A stretch of 64,000 bases of DNA from Talpa occidentalis. Taxonomy: Eukaryota > Chordata > Mammalia > Eulipotyphla > Talpidae. Each line of letters opens with the position of its first letter. The stretch's first letter is position 1. The notes under the pieces were generated by a model. That model was given only the letters and a program-made list of their open reading frames with translations, searched no databases and was not told the DNA's origin. Shown piece after piece: positions 57,781-64,000 of this stretch. Made by a program: the position numbers and the translations under genes. The stretch spans positions 52,445,013 to 52,509,012 of the forward strand of contig NW_023601754.1 of the NCBI RefSeq assembly GCF_014898055.3, given 5' to 3'.

Positions 57781-58640
57781 GTCCTCTCCTTTCTGAGATC
57801 CCTGACAGGACTTCTAGCTGGAGCTGGTCTCCAGCAGGTGGTCCCCTGCGGCAGGAAAAAGGGGAAGAGGGTGAGGGTCTGCAAAGGGGAGGGGGATGGA
57901 GAGGGGGAGGGAGTGGGCCCCAGCTTGCTGTTTCCTGGGAGTGCAAGGAGACAAACCTGTCCAACAGGAGGAATTGCAAGAAATATGGGAAAGACAAACT
58001 TGTCCGTGCTCATCTGAGAGGCCGGTCATTTGTAAGGGCATCAGACTCCTGACTCACGTTAGATAAAAAATGGACACATCTCAAGCGCCCATCACCCAAT
58101 AAAAGCATAACACTGGTGTGCACACAGCAGGGCGCCGGGAGGAAGGGCCCGACAGACAAGGAGAACCCGAGAAGGTGTGAAGACAAATCTGCAGCCACAC
58201 ACAAAGGCTCCTGGAGGCTCTGCATTCCCAGGACTGTCCAGAACAGGCACCCCCAGGTTGGCACTGTTCTGTTTTGGGAAGGCGGTAAGGGGAGGGGCTG
58301 GGGCGAGGATTGCAGGAATGGGAGTGGCTGCTTAATGGGTGTTGGGGTGTCTTCTGGGGTGATGACAGTGTTTGGAGACAACACTGAATCCAGCAAAGCC
58401 TCTCAATCGTCCCCTTTACAATTAGTGTGCAATATACACAGGATGAAGAACAGTTTCCAAACCAAGCACCCGCCGGGGCCTGGGCCAGAGCGGCGGCATG
58501 GGGTGCCTGCGGACAGCGCTGCCCACCACCTGCCCCTCGCCCGCTCGTCCTCAGGGCGGCCCCATCTCTGCTGCGCGGCGTGGGGTCCCGCATCCCCTCC
58601 TAAGGGGCCTCCTGCGCCGCCAATGAGGACAGCCCCTCAC
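57781..58640. other. intergenic DNA between CARS1 and OSBPL5
   Basis: Contains a G-rich purine tract at 57,850-57,925. No gene or common-family SINE recognised. Confidence 0.45.
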
Positions 58641-58647
58641 TCTGGCT

Positions 58648-58995
58648 GGGGTGCTGTCACACACTCGTGCACACACGCCCACGTGCACCCCACCCCACAC
58701 GCACACACCCCACATGCACACAAACCACCGCACACCCCACTCGCACACATCCCACACGCGCACACCTCACACGCACACACCCCACACGTGCACACCCCAC
58801 TTGCGCACAAACCACCCTACATACCACACCCCACACACGCACACCCACATGTGCATAATCCACACGCACCCACCCCCCCACACCCCCATGCACACACCCC
58901 TCACGTGCACACCCCACACGCGCACACCCCACATGCGCACAAACCACCCTAACTACCACACCCCACACGCGCACACCCCTCAGGCGCACACCGCA
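58648..58995 (+). repeat. CA-rich degenerate minisatellite
   Basis: About 350 bp built from CACAC, CCCCACA, CGCACAC and CACAAACCACC motifs. Larger blocks recur, such as GCACAAACCACC followed by TACCACACCCCACAC. Just downstream of the OSBPL5 3' end. Confidence 0.95.
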
Positions 58996-59024
58996 GGCCC
59001 GATGGCCCCGCGAGCCAAGCCAGC

Positions 59025-59739
59025 CCATTACTGTAGTTGTGTTTATTACAAAAGTGTAAAACAGACAGAGCGCCATCAGTCTGAGCAAAGTGCTGGGCTG
59101 GGGCCTCTCTCCAGGCCAGGGTGCAGCCGCTGAGCCCCTGCGCACCCCTTGGCCGGGCCACCCCGGCTCCAGGGTGTGGGAAGAGGGTGGGTGGCCCGGG
59201 CTCCCGTCCAGACAGCACGAGGCAGAGTGAAGCCAGCGTCCGCAGAGCACCCCATCTCCGGAGCCCCCAGCGCTTCCCACCCCTGCTCCTTCCATGCTGC
59301 GGGCAGTGAAGCAGCCGGGCGCAGCCGGGCACAGCTGGGCAGGGTGTGCTGCGGGACACAGGGCATTTGGCTTGAGCATTAAGGCCGGTGCTGGGGGAGG
59401 GTCAGCAGGAGAAGAGGTGCCTCCCCAGAGGACCTGGGGCCCTAGGCACCCCCTGCTGGCCTCCTGCCTGCCACTGTGGGCCCCTCTGTCCCCCGAGGCC
59501 TGGCGGGCCTCTGCTCCGTGGGCGCTGAAAGTGCTGGGTGCCTGGGGGAGGGCTGGGCCGGTGAGTGTCAGGCGACGTCCCACGGCCCTCGGAAGGGCTC
59601 CTACTTGAGGATGTAGCTGGTGAGCAGCTGGCATGCCAGGAACACGCAGAGCAGGAACCAGGAGCGGGGGCTGTGCAGGAGTCCCGAGGCCGGCACCGGC
59701 CTGGCCCTGACCGTGCAGCTCAGCATGGCCGTGAGGTGC
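59025..59739 (-). CDS. OSBPL5: OSBPL5 terminal exon: C-terminal membrane anchor and 3'UTR
   Basis: Coding part 59739-59601 encodes HLTAMLSCTVRARPVPASGL, LHSPRSWFLLCVFLACQLLT and SYILK. The hydrophobic run WFLLCVFLACQLL is the ER tail anchor. The 3'UTR ends after AATAAA (minus strand, 59047-59042); cleavage near 59,025 is inferred. Confidence 0.94.
59042..59047 (-). terminator. OSBPL5: OSBPL5 polyadenylation signal (AATAAA)
   Basis: Perfect AATAAA on the minus strand about 555 nt after the stop codon, just before the CA-rich satellite. Confidence 0.75.
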
Positions 59740-62700
59740 CTGCAAGGACAGGGCGGCTCAGGGGCGGCCCTCCGCTGGCCAAGGTGCAGGTGGTGACCCC
59801 AGGGTGCTGCTCAGACAGTGTGGTGACCCCCCCCTTGGGGCCTGGGCGCAGTGGAGGTGGGAGCTCACAGGGGGTGGGGGGGCTGGCCCTTAGTGACTTC
59901 GGGGCACAATTCCAGGAGGGAAGTCTGGGGGGGTGGCCTTGTACCCTCCCTCGCCACAGCGAAGAGCTAGGAGCTGCCCATAAAGCTACATGTTCAGTCC
60001 TCCTCCCTGCGCCCCAGGCGTGGCTGTGCGTGGAGAGGGGTCTTCACAGAGGCGCCTGAGGCGAAGTAGGGTCACGGGGCCCTGAGGGATGACCCTGGAG
60101 GACATGGGGAGGACACGCCTCTGCACGCCCAGGAGAGGCCTGAAGAGGACACCCCCGGCCCCCCTCAGGACGGGGACGCTCCTGTGTGGGACTTTGTCTG
60201 GCAGCCCCGAGAGCTACCCTCTGCCCTGCCCCCATCCTCCCAGGCCTGGACCCTCGGGTCCTATTTGTCTGGCCTGCAGAAGTTTCTGGCTGTTCTCCAG
60301 GTCACCTGCCTGCAGCAACCGCCCCCATGGCCAGGTTTGCTTTATAACCCCCTCTCCTCACCACCCCCCCCCGGCCATTTCCTTGGTCTCCTCAACCCCA
60401 TCCCACCATCTCAGCCCCTCAGCCCCTCTGGCCTGTTCTCCTGAGCAACCCTCCGGTGTCTGCCACTCTTGTGACTCCTCCGCTTTCCGGTTCCAACTCC
60501 TGCCTGTCCATTGCACCCTCCTCCAGGAAGTCCTCCCAGACCACATAGACCATACCGCCCCCAAGTTGCCAAGAAGCCAGGCTCCCTTTCTCTTGGCCCC
60601 ACACAGCTTTGCACTGGAGCAGACTATTCAAAGGTGTCTGTCCCCCACTCCCTGCCAAGGGTCTGGTGTGCCACAGGTACGGTGGGACACAGCAAGGACT
60701 TTCCTCTCCTGGGCTCCCGACGGGCCAGCGGCCAACACTTCTGAATGCTTGCTGGGTGTGACGCAGAGCACAGTCCTCTGTGCCCTCTTCATCCCACTGA
60801 CTCTGCATCACCCCATTTATGGGGGGCAGACAGAGGTCGCCGTGAGCCCTGCATCCAGGGAGTCTGCACTGCACTGAGCCGAGCATGGCTTGAGCTGCCC
60901 ATAGTGGCCTGCTCACCTCCGTGTCCTCTGTGGGGCCCACACTGCCCCCAGGGCCCCTGCCCGCCGGGTCAGAGGCAGCTCCTGGCAACTCACCTGCTCC
61001 CTGGGCTGCTCCCTGGGCAGGGCTGAGAATCCACCCTGCCGGTGCTGGGCCCGGGGCTTGGGGCTCAGGGGCCGCAGCTGCTGAGCAGCCCCCTCCACTG
61101 CCACCCGCTGCTCACCCACGGGGGTTCCGTTCTGCTCCTTCCTTCCCCGCCTGGCTCCTCCCCGGGCTCCTGCCATCTCCAGCCCAGTGTCTAGCAAGCA
61201 CGGCCACTCGGTCCCCCCAAACACACTCCCTGTGGCCCCAGCCCCTGCAAAGCCCAGGTGGTCTTTTCCTGTCCCACCCGCAGCCCCACCCTTTGCAAGC
61301 CCTGGGGTTCTAGCTCCCCTGACACTCCAGGTGCCTGACCCCTGGGCCCCCGACCCACCCTCCTGGGCTTACCTGTGCAGCTCCTGCTGGGCCTCCCTGA
61401 TGGACAGGATGGCCTCGTGCAGTGCCCGCAGCCGCTGCTCCTCCTTCCCGCACCGGGGGCACCGTCTCTCGCTCCCTGGGGGGTGGCACCCGGCATGGGC
61501 CCAGGGCACAGATTGGGGGAGGGAAGGGAGGGGTGTGGATGAGTGGGGCGTCCTGGAGCTGGCACGTGGGTCCCGGGACCACCCCCAGCTCAGCCAGGCC
61601 CCCCTCCCGTGAGCCTTAGGATGCAGTAGGACACACAGGGGCCTCTCGGGGGTGACCCCGGGTGCTGGTGTCTCAGGGAGCTGGGGGCAGAAATGGCCAG
61701 GTGGGGCGTGTCTCTGCAGAGGTGGGGACAAAGTGGGGGGCACAGGCAGGGCTGTGAGGACACCAAGCAGAGCCAGAGTGTCACGGAGGACAGTCACTGG
61801 CCAGCGCTGCCCAGCTGGGTGGGTGCAGGTGGGGACCCTCCCCACCCCCGTGTGCTCTGGGCTCAGGAAGGCACTGGTGGAGCCTGGAGCACGGTCGGGG
61901 TGGCAGGGGGCGCTGGGTGGAGCCCAGCGGGGACCCCGCTCCGGGGCTGTGGGCTCACCAGGAGGGAAGTCCCCGTCCTCATCCTCAGACAGCTCTGGGC
62001 AGGAGTCGGGCGTGGAGCCGCTGCTCTCGGTGACCTGGCTGTGGCCCGAGGGCTGGTCACTGGCCTTGCGGAGCTGCCGGCGGGGACCAGGCCCCTGGAA
62101 GGAGAGGAGCCGGTGGGCAGGGCCGTGCTGGGGCCAGCATGCAGAGGGGGGCTGGGCTCTGGGCGCAGAGGGGGCTGTCCGGCTGCCTGCCCTGGAGTCG
62201 CCCGCCCTGCCGGGCTCAGCTTTCTCCCTGGGACTAGACCGCGGAGCTGCTGCAGGGGCGGGCGGGTGGCAGGACCACACTTAGGCCCCTGGTGCCCGAC
62301 ATGATGGCAGGGGTGAGAGTGGCAGCGTCCCTGAGTTTGGCTTCCCATGGGCCGCCGGCCAGCGAATAGCCGGGGTCTGGCTCAAGGTCACCAGGGGAGG
62401 CGCCAGGGATGGGGAGCAGGGCTGTGGGCGCCGCCCCATGTCCCAGGGTCCCAGGACACACATCAGGCCCGTGTGACACTCAAGTGTGCCAGCAGGGGGG
62501 TCAGCGCTGGGTTGGGGGTGACAGCTGGGCCGGAGGTCAGAGCTGCTGGGATGGGGTGGCCGGGGCAGAGCTGAGACAGGTGAATTTGTAGGCTAACCAG
62601 CTGTGGCCAGCCTGGGGAGGTTTTGGGGTGGCGGGTCAGGCCAACCGGAGAGGCTGAGGAGGGGGAGGGAGGCTGAGAGGCCATCAGGTGGGCCAGAGCC

Positions 62701-63766
62701 ATCGGGTCTGAGTCAGGCAGGGGGCTGCACCGTGGCAGGGGGTAGTTCCTGCTCACTGGCAAATCACGGAAAGTGTCCCCAGGGCCCCAGCAGCTGGAAC
62801 CCGCAGCACCTGCAGTCAGGCCCCCTGGACCCTCGGTGTGGAGCTCCGGGGGGTGCTCCAGGCCTCCCCACAAATCTACGGGCTGGGGCTGTCTGGGAGG
62901 CCAATGGCCTCCGGCTCCTGGAGCTGTCCCTCCGCCTCCCTCACAGCTCCCCTACCCGCCCCAGGCCCTCTCTCTGCCCTTTGAGGACCTCCTCTCCGTG
63001 CGAACACTGGCTCCTCCTCTGCCTACCTCAGCCACCCTCACACTCCCTGCCTCAGTTTCCTTAGACGCAGAAGGACAGAGTGCTAGCACCATGGGGGCGT
63101 CTTTGCCCAGCAAAGGGCAGGTGCTGGGAGACCCCAGCACAGAATCCTGTGACTGCGGGTCCTGCAAATCCGGGGCCCCCGGGTGGAAGGCAGGGCAGGC
63201 AGGGCAGAGTGGGGAAGAAGAAGAGGCCGGGCAGGTGGGAGTGGGGGCGGGGGTCCACCCTGAGCCGAGCCCTGGGGCCCCAAGTGCTAACCTGGCGCCG
63301 GGGCCGGCCCGCGGCCTCCCGCTGCAGGGTGTGCAGGACCCCGTCCTGCTCGAACTGGGCGATGTCCTTCCGGGGGTCCCAGGGACTGTGGCTGAGGGTC
63401 CAGCAGGCGTCCGTGGGCAAGGGAAGTGGCCCCAGAGGTGGGACCCCATCGCACCCGGCCCCCCACCTCCCAGCCGCAGCCGGAACAGCCACAGGCAGGG
63501 CCCGCAGTGAGGGGATGGGATCCCACCCGGCCCTCCCCGGCCGGCTCCTCCGGGGAGCAGGACCCCGCGCCCGCCCTCACTTCTCGTGCAGGTAGCGCCA
63601 CTCCTGGGCCGCGGGGTCCAGGCGGAAGAGCCGCGGCGCCCAGGGCGTGAGGGTCTGCTGGCGCTGGCGGGCCCGCAGCCGCTGCGCCTCCTCCAGAGCG
63701 AACTTCTCCTGCGTGGCCCTGTCCTGGTCGCCCTCGCCGATGGCCTTGGTCACGTGCTGCCAGAGC
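59601..63766 (-). CDS. OSBPL5: OSBPL5 (ORP5), C-terminal part, partial CDS (last 220 aa)
   Basis: Oxysterol-binding-protein-related protein 5, a tail-anchored ER protein that exchanges phosphatidylserine for PI4P (and PI(4,5)P2) at ER-plasma-membrane contacts. Five exons are present: 63766-63581, 63391-63292, 62094-61959, 61475-61373 and 59739-59601 (stop TAG). They encode LWQHVTKAIGEGDQDRATQE..., HENHSPWDPRKDIAQFEQDG..., HSQVTESSGSTPDSCPELSE..., CPRCGKEEQRLRALHEAILS-IREAQQELHR and the C-terminal membrane anchor. Phases are consistent. The first exon enters mid-codon; the PH domain and most of the lipid-transfer domain lie beyond the right edge. Product assigned from the distinctive C-terminus and from synteny. 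Confidence 0.96.
59740..61372 (-). other. OSBPL5: last OSBPL5 intron
   Basis: About 1.6 kb. Stretches near 60,480-60,560 and 60,750-60,880 resemble worn MIR-type SINEs (CTCCAGGAAGTCCTCCCAGA; a GCATCACCCCATTTATGGGG-like segment). No young SINE and no exon seen. Confidence 0.5.
61373..61475 (-). CDS. OSBPL5: OSBPL5 penultimate exon, CxxC and helix
   Basis: Encodes SERRCPRCGKEEQRLRALHE then AILSIREAQQELHR, a CPRC motif followed by an amphipathic helix. Acceptor CCCCAG, donor GTAAG. Confidence 0.94.
61959..62094 (-). CDS. OSBPL5: OSBPL5 exon, Ser-rich linker
   Basis: Encodes GPGPRRQLRKASDQPSGHSQ, VTESSGSTPDSCPELSEDED and GDFPP, a disordered acidic linker between the lipid-transfer domain and the membrane anchor. 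Acceptor TTCCAG, donor GTGAGC. Confidence 0.93.
62095..63291 (-). other. OSBPL5: OSBPL5 intron
   Basis: About 1.2 kb of GC-rich intron without recognised repeat or exon. Confidence 0.6.
63292..63391 (-). CDS. OSBPL5: OSBPL5 exon, SPWDPRKDIAQFE motif
   Basis: Encodes NHSPWDPRKDIAQFEQDGVL then HTLQREAAGRPRRQ. The PWDP..DI..FE block marks the end of the ORD in this family. Acceptor CCTCAG, donor GTTAGC. Confidence 0.94.
63581..63766 (-). CDS. OSBPL5: OSBPL5 exon, end of the lipid-transfer domain
   Basis: Encodes LWQHVTKAIGEGDQDRATQE, KFALEEAQRLRARQRQQTLT and PWAPRLFRLDPAAQEWRYLH-E. Acceptor CCCCAG, donor GTGAGG. This is the last part of the ORD fold shared by ORP proteins. Confidence 0.94.
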
Positions 63767-64000
63767 CTGGGGAGGCGCCCGCCCTGAGCTGGAGCCTGGG
63801 GCAGCCGCCCCTCGGCATGGAGGGGAGCCCCAGCACCCCCCGGTCACCCTCAGCGATGGGGGGCTCAGTGCCTCGCACGCCCTATCTCCGGGGGCTGCTC
63901 ATTCACCCCCGCCAGGGCCCTGGCTGAGGAGCCGTGGGAGGCAGCTGCTCTTCCCCGGGCCCCCGGGCCTCCCGCGCCCGCCGGACCTGTGGCCTGCATG
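63767..64000 (-). other. OSBPL5: OSBPL5 intron running off the window
   Basis: No exon recognised; upstream exons lie beyond the right edge. Confidence 0.6.

Noticed and set aside
60089..60877. 262-codon plus-strand frame in the last OSBPL5 intron
   Set aside because: Antisense, no domain, and overlaps MIR-like worn repeats.

Overview
This window is vertebrate nuclear DNA, almost certainly from a placental mammal. Three multi-exon genes, all transcribed on the minus strand, are assembled here exon by exon from encoded protein and splice sites: NAP1L4 (complete), CARS1 (complete) and the 3' part of OSBPL5. This gene order is the telomeric flank of the imprinted KCNQ1/CDKN1C/PHLDA2 domain (human 11p15.5-p15.4). 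The sequence is very GC-rich, so long ORFs occur by chance on both strands and most mean nothing.

Layout: 1-3,500 is intergenic DNA downstream of NAP1L4 with no recognised gene. 3,500-26,720 is NAP1L4, with a 388-residue product from 14 coding exons plus a non-coding first exon in a CpG island near 26.0-27.4 kb. 26.7-32.6 kb is intergenic, holding a (CCCCCA)n tract and two SINEs. 32,640-55,100 is CARS1, with a 748-residue product from 22 coding exons and an in-frame 243-bp alternative second exon (829 residues); its CpG-island promoter is near 54.7-55.4 kb. 55.4-59.0 kb is a retroelement-rich gap with LTR fragments, a lysine-tRNA primer-binding site, a SINE inside an LTR, and a CA-rich satellite. 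59,025-64,000 is the last five exons of OSBPL5; the gene continues beyond the right edge.

The main lineage clue is the SINE family. About a dozen copies share a tRNA-like head (CTCCCTGGTGGCGCAG..GGTT, then a B-box-like GNTCGATCCC) resembling the head of CHR SINEs of whales, hippos and ruminants. The shared body and the AATAAATAAATCTTT tail are not ones I can match to a named family. No ruminant BovB/Bov-tA, pig PRE1, carnivore Can-SINE or primate Alu was seen. A non-ruminant cetartiodactyl is a reasonable guess, not a demonstrated assignment.

The genes are unrelated biochemically: a histone H2A/H2B chaperone, a cytosolic cysteinyl-tRNA synthetase and an ER-anchored lipid-transfer protein. 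Their link is shared position beside an imprinted cluster. No prokaryotic-type system, CRISPR array or operon is present. The items most worth a second look are the CARS1 intron whose reading frame stays open across a 50-bp satellite behind a weak donor, the ATF4-type element next to the CARS1 start codon, the splice choice that adds or removes a CaaX box on NAP1L4, a retrocopy of unknown origin in a CARS1 intron, and the LTR/SINE complex upstream of CARS1.
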